Below are positions 14,357-21,437 of a stretch of 45,352 nucleotides of DNA, piece after piece (within the stretch, counting starts at the first letter, position 1; each line of letters opens with the position of its first letter). The notes under the pieces were generated by a model. It was not told the DNA's origin, did not search any database, and saw only the letters and a program-made list of their open reading frames with translations. The translations under genes and the position numbers were made by a program. The stretch is from a virus: positions 1 through 45,352 of the IMG/VR virus record IMGVR_UViG_3300050821_001872; one strand, written 5' to 3'.

Positions 14357-16420
14357 ATGGCTTTACTAGAAGAGTTCGAAGGATCCAAAGTATTTCAGCA
14401 AGGTGAAGGGTACGCCTTAATCACCAATACGGATGAGATAACTTGGAGTCCTGACTCTCAGCCCGATAAAACAGCCCTCAAGATCGTCCTGCAGGACTAT
14501 GGACTCGGTGTGTCATGGGTCCAGACGCAAAGTTGGACGTTGGAGTGGATGTTGCATGACCGTCTCTATCTGTTCAAGATTCCGGTTAAGTTTTGGGATG
14601 GCACCAATATTCCGCGTTCGCACCTCGGTATGCCCCTCGTATATGAGCATATTGAGTCATTACTTCCTCAGCTTGTATCAGGTATCTTTGGAGATGATCC
14701 GCCGTTCAATTCTACGCCTCGTCCCGGTACGTCGATGGAAGCTGCGCGCGCGAACAACGCCATACTTGGGTGGGAATTAAAGAAGATCAATGCGCGTGAA
14801 GAGGTTCGTAAGGGCCTGAAGTCGATGTTGCTCTATGGCATCGGTATCTGGAAGTGGGGATGGCAGACTTACACCGAGAAGCGCACCGTATATCAACGTG
14901 AGAAGCCGTACAAGTATGTATCCTCGCCTGCAGGCTTAATCAAGATTCCGCAGAAGGGTTCGAATAAGAAGAAGGCGATTCCAATCGAGAAGGTTGTGGA
15001 TCTGCCTCTATTCGAGTATCGTCACCCACGTCATGTGGTTATCGATCCCGGTACACGCGCCTCCGATATACGTAAGGCCAAGTGGGTCATTGATGTTCAG
15101 TATTTAACCATACTCGAACTCGATGAGTTGCGTAACTATGAAGGTTACGATATACCGGAGCGCGCTGAACTCCTGAAATTACTGTTTCCGCCTGAAGAAG
15201 TGCCGCAACTGAATCCGGTTGAGACGCCTCCCTTGAATCTGTTTCAGGAATTCCAGCCTATGCTGCGTTGGCAGAAATCTACTGTCGACAAAATGAGACA
15301 ACCGCTGGAAGTGCTTGAGTATTGGAATAATGACCGTGTCTACACTATTCTACAGCGTAAGCTTGTCATTCGCAATGAACCTAATCCGTTGGGCAGAATC
15401 CCGTTCCTCTCTGTCGCAATGGGTGATGTTCTCGACTCGTTTTGGGGCGTGGGCGTTGGAATGCTCATCGGGAATGAACAGAGGATGCAGCAGGGTGTTA
15501 TCAACACGTTCCTTGACGACCTCTCGCTGAACCTTAACGGCATGTTTATGCGTAAGAGGGGTGCGAACGTTCTGACTCAACAGCTACGCATGCGACCGGG
15601 CGGAATTATCGATGCAGATGATGAAAAGGGTGTTTCGCTTATGCAGCGTAACCCTATACCGATTCAGGAGACTCAGTCGGTACTTCAGGCATCAGATTCA
15701 CGTGCAGCTAGACGTACTGCAGCCAATGAACAGTCTGTGCAAGGAACCATGCCGTCTGAAAATTCTTCGATTACGCGGACAGCAACGGGCGTCAATTCTC
15801 TTGGTTCTGGTACAGCCAATCGCCTCCAGTACATCGTCGAAAACTTCTCCTACCAAGTCTTTATACCGCTCCTCGACTATATTCATGAGATGAATGGTCA
15901 GAGACTCGATCCAGACGTCATAGATCGCTTACTGTCTGAGGAATTGGGAATTGCCTATGAGGGTGACTCCATCGACCTTATCAATGGTCAATACGACTTC
16001 AATATTGTGGCCGGTGCGCGTATGTCTGCAAAGGCTTCGATGCGCCAAACCATACCGCTCATGTTCCAATATCTGCTTACGGATCCTGTCATTCAGTCGC
16101 TTGCACAGGAAGGCAAGAAGGTCAATGTTGCTGAACTCGTTCGCATGGTATTCGATGTCACTGGTTGGCCAAATCAGCAGGACGTTATCACAGCGATGAC
16201 TCCTGAAGACGTCCAACGTCAGCAGCAGAATTCACCTGCGGCACAACAGCAGGCTCAGCAACAGGCTCAACTTCAGCACGAAGCCAGTATGGAGCAAATC
16301 AAAACATCGAATAAGTCGCAACTGCTCGAACAGGACTCTGAGAATCGAGCCGGACGCGACATTATCAAAGAGTTAATTCGAGAACCTTCACAATCATTCC
16401 TTGGAATAGGCGGTAAGTAA
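14357..16420 (+). CDS. Portal (head-tail connector) protein
   Basis: The product has 687 residues, in the size range of podovirus portals. Seen are WMLHDRLYLFKIPVKFWDG, then SHLGMPLVYEHIESLLPQLV near the N-terminus, a mid region with HPRHVVIDPGTRASDIRKAK, WGVGVGMLIGNEQRMQQGVI, the TRTATGVNSL stretch, and a Gln-rich coiled-coil C-terminus (QQQAQQQAQLQHEASMEQ). The portal ring forms the packaging entry at one capsid vertex. Position right after terL and before scaffold and coat supports the call. Ribosome site AAAGGA. Confidence 0.85.
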   Translation: MALLEEFEGSKVFQQGEGYALITNTDEITWSPDSQPDKTALKIVLQDYGLGVSWVQTQSWTLEWMLHDRLYLFKIPVKFWDGTNIPRSHLGMPLVYEHIESLLPQLVSGIFGDDPPFNSTPRPGTSMEAARANNAILGWELKKINAREEVRKGLKSMLLYGIGIWKWGWQTYTEKRTVYQREKPYKYVSSPAGLIKIPQKGSNKKKAIPIEKVVDLPLFEYRHPRHVVIDPGTRASDIRKAKWVIDVQYLTILELDELRNYEGYDIPERAELLKLLFPPEEVPQLNPVETPPLNLFQEFQPMLRWQKSTVDKMRQPLEVLEYWNNDRVYTILQRKLVIRNEPNPLGRIPFLSVAMGDVLDSFWGVGVGMLIGNEQRMQQGVINTFLDDLSLNLNGMFMRKRGANVLTQQLRMRPGGIIDADDEKGVSLMQRNPIPIQETQSVLQASDSRAARRTAANEQSVQGTMPSENSSITRTATGVNSLGSGTANRLQYIVENFSYQVFIPLLDYIHEMNGQRLDPDVIDRLLSEELGIAYEGDSIDLINGQYDFNIVAGARMSAKASMRQTIPLMFQYLLTDPVIQSLAQEGKKVNVAELVRMVFDVTGWPNQQDVITAMTPEDVQRQQQNSPAAQQQAQQQAQLQHEASMEQIKTSNKSQLLEQDSENRAGRDIIKELIREPSQSFLGIGGK

Positions 16421-16788
16421 TGTTGGAACAAGCAGAAGCACCTCAGATATCAGTTGAGGAGCAAGCGGAAGTTCTCAAATCCTTCGAACGCGGTCGTCGT
16501 CTATACATTGTAACGCACTCGGATGGCTGGAAAGATGTTCTCGATATCTTCGAGGATGAAGTCGTCAAGTCTGAATTCCGACTGATGAATGCCACAGCAG
16601 ACAACGAAGACTATCTGGTTCGTAACCTCCAAATATCAGCACGTGAACGTCGCTCGATGTTTGAACGCATTCAACTTCGAATTCTAGCTGAAATCGAGCA
16701 AGGTAAGAAGATTCCTTACGCCATACAGCAACCCACTGTCGACTTCTCTAAGATGACGGCAGACGAATACATGGAATACAACAACTAA
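16420..16788 (+). CDS. Hypothetical head-module protein
   Basis: The product has 122 residues, mostly helical and acidic (ISVEEQAEVLKSFERGRRLY; ENEDYLVRNLQISARERRSM). The start overlaps the portal stop by one base (TAATG). Small proteins at this position in podoviruses are usually unknown head proteins. No domain recognised. Confidence 0.65.
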   Translation: MLEQAEAPQISVEEQAEVLKSFERGRRLYIVTHSDGWKDVLDIFEDEVVKSEFRLMNATADNEDYLVRNLQISARERRSMFERIQLRILAEIEQGKKIPYAIQQPTVDFSKMTADEYMEYNN

Positions 16789-16817
16789 AGACGCCGGATT
16801 GGGTCTAGGAGATACAC

Positions 16818-17720
16818 ATGTCAGATACACAGGAACCTACAGTTAAGCCGGGATTCGAATTGTTTCAGGACGAATTCGCCGCACCGATTACCGCCGCTAC
16901 GGAGTCAACCGAAGTCGCCGTTGAAGACGGATCCGCATCGGTCGATACCAACACTAAGTTAGGTGCGTTTGAACGCGAGATCGATCTCGGTGACGGTAGC
17001 GGCAAACAAGTATTCAAGGGCGCAACCGCCGAAGAGTTAATTGATAAACTCGTAACTGCTCAAGCAAATGCGACCATCAAGATCCGCGAGCAGCAGATTA
17101 AACTTCGCGCCAGACCGGATACACAGGCTCCTGAAGTATTTGCGCCGGGTGATCCTCAAGCATTGACCGCTGACGAACTCTTCACACTCGCTCAGGAGTT
17201 GCAGTCGGATCCAGCTAAGGCATTCGATAAGATCCTGCAGACACAAGTCGGACTTAGTTCCGCACAGTTACGCCAGATGGCTGTTGATTATGGCAACAAT
17301 CAGCAGATTGCTCTCGCCGCTAAAGCGGAGCAGGAATTTCTGGCCGCTCACCCTAATGACTTTCAACCTTCTGCTAAGAACGCGCAGCGGATCATTGACT
17401 TCATTAAGAGTGAGAATTTGCCGTATACCTCCAAGAACATCGAGTATGCATTTCAGGAACTGAGCGAAGGCGGATTGCTAGACGCTCCAGTTCAAACGGT
17501 AACAGAGAAGGACGGTAAGCCTCGGATTGAGGTAGCTGCCCACACTCGTAAGCCAGCAGTGACTGGGTTGACATCACGCACCAACAGTGCGCGTCAGCCT
17601 GAACCAGAAAGTAAAGATGCGGCGGGACTCACCGAAGCCGAAGTCGACCAGATTTATGCACTCCCTATTGAGAAGGCTCGTGAAGTCATGCTCAAGAAGA
17701 TGCGGTCTGCGGGTCGCTAA
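16818..17720 (+). CDS. Capsid scaffolding protein (putative)
   Basis: The product has 300 residues, acidic and Ala/Gln/Glu rich, with long predicted helices (ALTADELFTLAQELQSDPAK), an acidic disordered N-terminus and a short basic C-terminal end (REVMLKKMRSAGR) like the coat-binding tail of scaffolds. It lies directly upstream of the coat gene, the standard scaffold position. Ribosome site TAGGAG. The call is from composition and position only. Confidence 0.7.
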   Translation: MSDTQEPTVKPGFELFQDEFAAPITAATESTEVAVEDGSASVDTNTKLGAFEREIDLGDGSGKQVFKGATAEELIDKLVTAQANATIKIREQQIKLRARPDTQAPEVFAPGDPQALTADELFTLAQELQSDPAKAFDKILQTQVGLSSAQLRQMAVDYGNNQQIALAAKAEQEFLAAHPNDFQPSAKNAQRIIDFIKSENLPYTSKNIEYAFQELSEGGLLDAPVQTVTEKDGKPRIEVAAHTRKPAVTGLTSRTNSARQPEPESKDAAGLTEAEVDQIYALPIEKAREVMLKKMRSAGR

Positions 17721-17741
17721 GAGCGACACTCAAGTTTAACA

Positions 17742-17760
17742 CTTACTCACATCGAGTAAG
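17742..17760 (+). promoter_or_regulatory. Hairpin before the coat gene
   Basis: CTTACTC-ACATC-GAGTAAG is a perfect 7-bp stem ending 12 bases before the coat ATG, followed by TTAGGTTTT. It may act as an RNA-processing or translation element; the coat gene has no strong Shine-Dalgarno. A weak terminator is the alternative. Confidence 0.45.
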
Positions 17761-17772
17761 TTAGGTTTTATC

Positions 17773-18750
17773 ATGGCTTACGTACCAGCTTCAGTTACAA
17801 CTGGTTCGTCTTCGCTCTCGCACCTCGCCACCATTTGGTATGACAAGGTTGCCGTAGAGAACCTGAAAGCGAATCTTCCGTTCCAAGCTGCTACCGAAAG
17901 ACGTCAGCTTCCTGAGCGCATGGGCAAGACTATCCAGATGTTTGGATATCAGACTTTGCCTGCCAACCCTGCGCCCGGTTCTGAGGGTACTGTCGGTACT
18001 GGCATTACGCCCACCACTGTCACCAACCAGACGACTGTTCTGCAGTACTTTGATTACATGTCGTTCTCCGATCTCCTGATCCAGACTGCTATCGATCCCA
18101 TTGTGGAAAATAGCGCGGCTGAGATGGGTTATCGTGCGGCTCTCACCGTCAATCAGTTGACCGCCAATGCCTTTGAGGCTGCGGTTGCTGGTAACGTGAA
18201 TATCCCGCTGGTCGACAACGAATTCTTCACCGCTGCAATCGCTCGTCAGGCTGTTATGTCGCTGCGTGGTCAGAATGCGAAACCGAAGTCTGATGGATTG
18301 TTCTACGGAATCATCCACCCCTTCAACGCATATGATCTGCTCAACGATAACACGGCAGGCGGCGTGATCGATATCCTCAAGCACGTTCAGTCCGGTGTCA
18401 ATGAACTGACGCGTGGTGTGCAGGGTTATCGTGTAATCGAACTCGCTGGCGTCCGCTACATCGAGACGACCACGGTTCCGACCTACGCGAACTATCCCTC
18501 TGCTGGTAAGACTGGTTATGCTACTTACGTTGTCGGTATGAACGCACTGTTCTCCGTCAGCTTGGGTGCGACTCAGATCCCCGGTGAGAACAACTTCCGT
18601 CTGATCGTCCGCAACTGGGAACCCTCTCTTGCGGATCCGGCAGGCGTAGTGGGTGCATCTGTGGCCTACAACTTTAAATATACGGCGCTCGCTCGTCCGA
18701 ACTCCGTCCCAACGTTCCGTCGCGTTCAGTCAGAGGCTTCGATCTCGTAA
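17773..18750 (+). CDS. Major capsid protein (N4-gp56-like)
   Basis: The product has 325 residues. The opening MAYVPASVTTGSSSLSHLAT then IWYDKVAVENLKANLPFQAA, the GKTIQMFGYQTLPANPAP and DPIVENSAAEMGYRAALTVN stretches, and YATYVVGMNALFSVSLG are in the style and order of the N4-gp56 family of HK97-fold coat proteins. No protease site or prohead extension is visible, so assembly probably uses the separate scaffold just upstream. Its end overlaps the next ATG by one base. Confidence 0.85.
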   Translation: MAYVPASVTTGSSSLSHLATIWYDKVAVENLKANLPFQAATERRQLPERMGKTIQMFGYQTLPANPAPGSEGTVGTGITPTTVTNQTTVLQYFDYMSFSDLLIQTAIDPIVENSAAEMGYRAALTVNQLTANAFEAAVAGNVNIPLVDNEFFTAAIARQAVMSLRGQNAKPKSDGLFYGIIHPFNAYDLLNDNTAGGVIDILKHVQSGVNELTRGVQGYRVIELAGVRYIETTTVPTYANYPSAGKTGYATYVVGMNALFSVSLGATQIPGENNFRLIVRNWEPSLADPAGVVGASVAYNFKYTALARPNSVPTFRRVQSEASIS

Positions 18751-19247
18751 TGCTAACTACAACTACGCCACGCTTGAAATCAATCTCACCGCAGGAACGT
18801 CTCCTCGCATCATTCGAGCAGACCGACCGTCAACTGAATCAGTATCGTCTCGCTGACCACGCTGATCTCAAAGACGCTGCTGTCCGTATGGGACATCCAA
18901 TGTTCCACACCGAGATGATTCAACGCGTGGCTAAGTTGTCGCATTCACGGATCTGGGCAGAAGACTCCCGCAATGACGATAAGGTGTGTGGTTTCTATCA
19001 CGCAAAAGACGGCGTCAAAACCTTCATTTGCGCATTCGATAAGGGGCCACTACCAGAATTCTCGTACATCATTACGGACAACGCAGATCTTCCGATCAAA
19101 GAAAAACGTGGTTGGCGCTCAGTCTTAGTTCGACTGTTGAAAGCCAAAGCGATAGATTGGTCGGACGTTATGAAAGGATTCGGAGACACCTCCACTATCC
19201 AATCAGACCGTTGGCGTGCTAACACCAGCGAATTCCGTTCTAAATAA
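18750..19247 (+). CDS. Hypothetical protein downstream of coat
   Basis: The product has 165 residues, starting MLTTTTPRLKSISPQERLLA, overlapping the coat stop (TAATG). The middle (MGHPMFHTEMIQRVAKLSHS; VCGFYHAKDGVKTFICAFDK) and the basic Trp-containing C-terminus look like a compact alpha/beta domain. Coupled to the coat gene, it is probably a head-associated protein. Not recognised. Confidence 0.65.
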   Translation: MLTTTTPRLKSISPQERLLASFEQTDRQLNQYRLADHADLKDAAVRMGHPMFHTEMIQRVAKLSHSRIWAEDSRNDDKVCGFYHAKDGVKTFICAFDKGPLPEFSYIITDNADLPIKEKRGWRSVLVRLLKAKAIDWSDVMKGFGDTSTIQSDRWRANTSEFRSK

Positions 19248-19256
19248 GGTTAATAT

Positions 19257-19598
19257 ATGGCCGTAACGCCTCGTTCTACAAACCGAATCTCCATAGCACC
19301 TAGTGCTGGTCGTCGTCCGCTCTCGGCTGACACCATCGGCTCTATTGCTGCGGACACTTCGGTCACCGTACAGTTGGCGCTGCCTCGCTCATTCAAGCCT
19401 AATCGTCCCGTCGAGGTCGTTCTCGAATCGGGCGCATTGGGTGCGGGTGTCGCGCTTGGTGAGGTCTGGGTATCTGGAAACGCTCCCTCGTGCTCCGGTT
19501 GCTCGCCTAATCACTACGTTCTCAACCTTCAAATCATCAACTCAACTGCGGCTCCAATAGTCCCCACTCCGCAGATAGTTGACGTCATCCAAAACTAA
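19257..19598 (+). CDS. Small beta-rich virion protein (putative)
   Basis: The product has 113 residues, starting MAVTPRSTNRISIAPSAGRR, dominated by strands (TVQLALPRSFKPNRPVEVVL; HYVLNLQIINSTAAPIVPTP) with a SCSGCS pair. Composition and position between coat and tail genes suggest a capsid decoration or joining protein. No family recognised. Confidence 0.6.
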   Translation: MAVTPRSTNRISIAPSAGRRPLSADTIGSIAADTSVTVQLALPRSFKPNRPVEVVLESGALGAGVALGEVWVSGNAPSCSGCSPNHYVLNLQIINSTAAPIVPTPQIVDVIQN

Positions 19599-19607
19599 GG
19601 AGTAAGT

Positions 19608-20213
19608 ATGGCAAACATCAACACTACGCAGAGGTTTCAGGCGGCTGATCTCGCTCCCCTTGCTCCTCTGACCACTTCCCCTCAGATTGTGCAGTTCCCT
19701 GCAAAATCTCAGTATGGTGTCGGCAACGCGGTTCTTCCGCTGCCCGATAACCAGCGGGGCAACAATCAGAAGATTTGGGTCCGCCTATTCTTCGATTTCA
19801 AACTCGCCACGGTTGCCGGTCAGACTCTGACTGTCACCATCTCGGCGCTCAACAACGCAGGCGCTTCCGCTATCATCGCCACAACTGGTGCGGTCGCTCT
19901 CGCGGCTCAGGCCGGTAAGAACGACTCCGGTTTCCTCGAAGTCGAACTGCTGCTCGATTCTTTCAACGTCAACGGCACGTCGCCTGCTGGCCTTCGTGGT
20001 CGCTTCTCGGGTGTCGTAGCTGGTTCTCTGGTTGCTCTGGCTGTCCTCTCGAATCCACCTGCATTTGGCTTCGATAACGGCTCCACAACCAATACCGCCC
20101 TTCAGTCCATCGGATGGTTGCCCGGTCAGGGCTTCACGTTCGCTGCCACACTGAACGGCGCAGACGCTACCTCCACCTTCCAGATCACTGAAGTCGGTGT
20201 CGAAGTAGAGTAA
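19608..20213 (+). CDS. Beta-rich virion protein, possible decoration protein
   Basis: The product has 201 residues: MANINTTQRFQAADLAPLAP start, then repeated strands such as ATVAGQTLTVTISALNNAGA and EVELLLDSFNVNGTSPAGLR, ending FQITEVGVEVE. It looks like an all-beta jelly-roll or Ig-like protein with high Ala, Thr and Val. A hairpin follows its stop. It is probably a capsid-surface protein; inference from context. Confidence 0.6.
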   Translation: MANINTTQRFQAADLAPLAPLTTSPQIVQFPAKSQYGVGNAVLPLPDNQRGNNQKIWVRLFFDFKLATVAGQTLTVTISALNNAGASAIIATTGAVALAAQAGKNDSGFLEVELLLDSFNVNGTSPAGLRGRFSGVVAGSLVALAVLSNPPAFGFDNGSTTNTALQSIGWLPGQGFTFAATLNGADATSTFQITEVGVEVE

Positions 20214-20225
20214 TTGCTTAACCTC

Positions 20226-20245
20226 GGGCCGCCTCAAAACGGCCC
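20226..20245 (+). terminator. GC-rich hairpin, possible weak terminator
   Basis: GGGCCG-CCTCAAAA-CGGCCC forms a perfect 6-bp GC stem right after the stop at 20213, followed by ACAATTTCTT. The U-run is interrupted, so partial termination or 3'-end protection of the abundant coat transcript is likely. Confidence 0.5.
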
Positions 20246-20268
20246 ACAATTTCTTAACCGGAGTCAAT

Positions 20269-20652
20269 ATGGCAGAACAGACACAAGCAGGCGGATCACT
20301 TAACGCACGCGACCTTGAGCTAATCAAAACTCTCATCGCAGAAGTGACCAAGGAAAACAAGAAACCTTACGTCGATGAAGACGTAGTAGCCAAGAAACTC
20401 GCAGCCCGTACCCGTCTTCGTGCTGAGCAAGCTGAAATGGTTCGCAACATCGAAGCCATGCAGGCAGCCTGCAGCCACCTCCGTGAAGACAACACCTCGG
20501 CTGTCGCATGGGCGGAAAACTTCCATCGCGCCAAGGGTTTCTACATCAAAGAGGGTCCGTGTCAGCGGTGCTCTAAGAACTTCCACCCGGGTGTCGAAGG
20601 CTACGAAGACATCATCCGTATCTCAACCGGTAAAATGGGAGTTATATTCTAA
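20269..20652 (+). CDS. Hypothetical protein with Cys/His cluster
   Basis: The product has 127 residues. The N-terminal half is helical (NARDLELIKTLIAEVTKENK). The C-terminal half has AACSHL, CQRCSKNFH and a later Gly-rich end, a Cys/His pattern that could bind one zinc ion. Its stop overlaps the next start (TAATG). Not recognised. Confidence 0.6.
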   Translation: MAEQTQAGGSLNARDLELIKTLIAEVTKENKKPYVDEDVVAKKLAARTRLRAEQAEMVRNIEAMQAACSHLREDNTSAVAWAENFHRAKGFYIKEGPCQRCSKNFHPGVEGYEDIIRISTGKMGVIF

Positions 20653-21341
20653 TGGCCTCGCTTCGTACCCTACAGGAAACCGTTCAGTGGGCTATGAGTT
20701 TTACCAAGTTGATCCCGATCATCGGGGCCTCTGGGTACGAAAACGAACCCGCGCTCACCATCTGCAACAACGTCATCCAGCAGATGCTCGCCTACCCATA
20801 CAACTGGAAATTCAATTCCCAAGACGCAGCACCCTTCAACACAGACACCACAGCGAACACCCAAGACTACGTCAACACCATTACCGATTGCGCATGGGTT
20901 GAATCTTGCGTCCGTCTCGATCCTAACTCCACCCAACAGCCTCCGCCAATCGAGAACATCGAAGTCGTCCGCAACATCCAACCAACTTCCATCGTCTCCA
21001 ATCCCTCCAAGATCGCGTACATGAACGAGAACGATGGTGGAGGAATCTGGCGCATCTGGCCAGTCGCAGGTATGGGTAAAGAGTGGACACTGATGCCTGT
21101 CTACCAACGCAAACCCCTCGTCAAGATGGGCCTACAAGAAACGTGGGCACCATTCCCAGATGAACTCGCCTACGTCTACAACCAAGGTTTCTTGGCCTTT
21201 GCCTACAAGCACGCCGATGATCCTCGTTGGGAAGCCGAATACAAAAACTTCCTCTACCTAATCCAAACCGCTCTCAACATCAAAGATGCTGAAGGCAATG
21301 CCGAAGGGTTCACACCGGACTTTGGTCTGTTCGTAGGTTAA
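20652..21341 (+). CDS. Tail adaptor / head-completion protein
   Basis: The product has 229 residues. LRTLQETVQWAMSFTKLIPI, NVIQQMLAYPYNWKFNSQDA, DYVNTITDCAWVESCVRLDP and the C-terminal PDELAYVYNQGFLAFAYKHA, then ADDPRWEAEYKNFLYLIQTA look like the adaptor proteins that dock on the portal ring in podoviruses. The gene precedes the large tail protein. The final TAA is part of the boundary element that begins at 21338. Confidence 0.65.
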   Translation: MASLRTLQETVQWAMSFTKLIPIIGASGYENEPALTICNNVIQQMLAYPYNWKFNSQDAAPFNTDTTANTQDYVNTITDCAWVESCVRLDPNSTQQPPPIENIEVVRNIQPTSIVSNPSKIAYMNENDGGGIWRIWPVAGMGKEWTLMPVYQRKPLVKMGLQETWAPFPDELAYVYNQGFLAFAYKHADDPRWEAEYKNFLYLIQTALNIKDAEGNAEGFTPDFGLFVG

Positions 21342-21365
21342 CCTTCAGAACCCCACTAGGGATAG
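21338..21365 (+). repeat. Dispersed boundary element after the head block
   Basis: TTAA-CCTTCA-GAACCC-CACTA-GGGATAG. The stop codon TAA at 21339-21341 lies inside the first box. GAACCC faces the adaptor gene. Centre is five bases instead of four. Confidence 0.85.
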
Positions 21366-21405
21366 CAGAAGCCGAGCGAAACGACTCTAAGCAGGCATTA
21401 GCCCA

Positions 21406-21432
21406 CTATCCCCAATGGGTTCACAGGATCAA
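21406..21432 (-). repeat. Dispersed boundary element before the tail block
   Basis: Plus strand CTATCCCCAATGGGTTC, six bases, TCAA (21429-21432), with the GGGTTC side toward the ATG at 21438 (15 bases). The linker ACAGGATCAATCT closely matches the one at the copy near 1256. Confidence 0.85.
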
Positions 21433-21437
21433 TCTTA

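Noticed and set aside
17791-18384. 197-codon minus-strand frame inside the coat gene
   Set aside because: Antisense to a firmly assigned gene and without a start signal.
19785-20360. 191-codon minus-strand frame in the virion region
   Set aside because: It is antisense to two virion genes with normal composition; the frame is a shadow of their codon bias.
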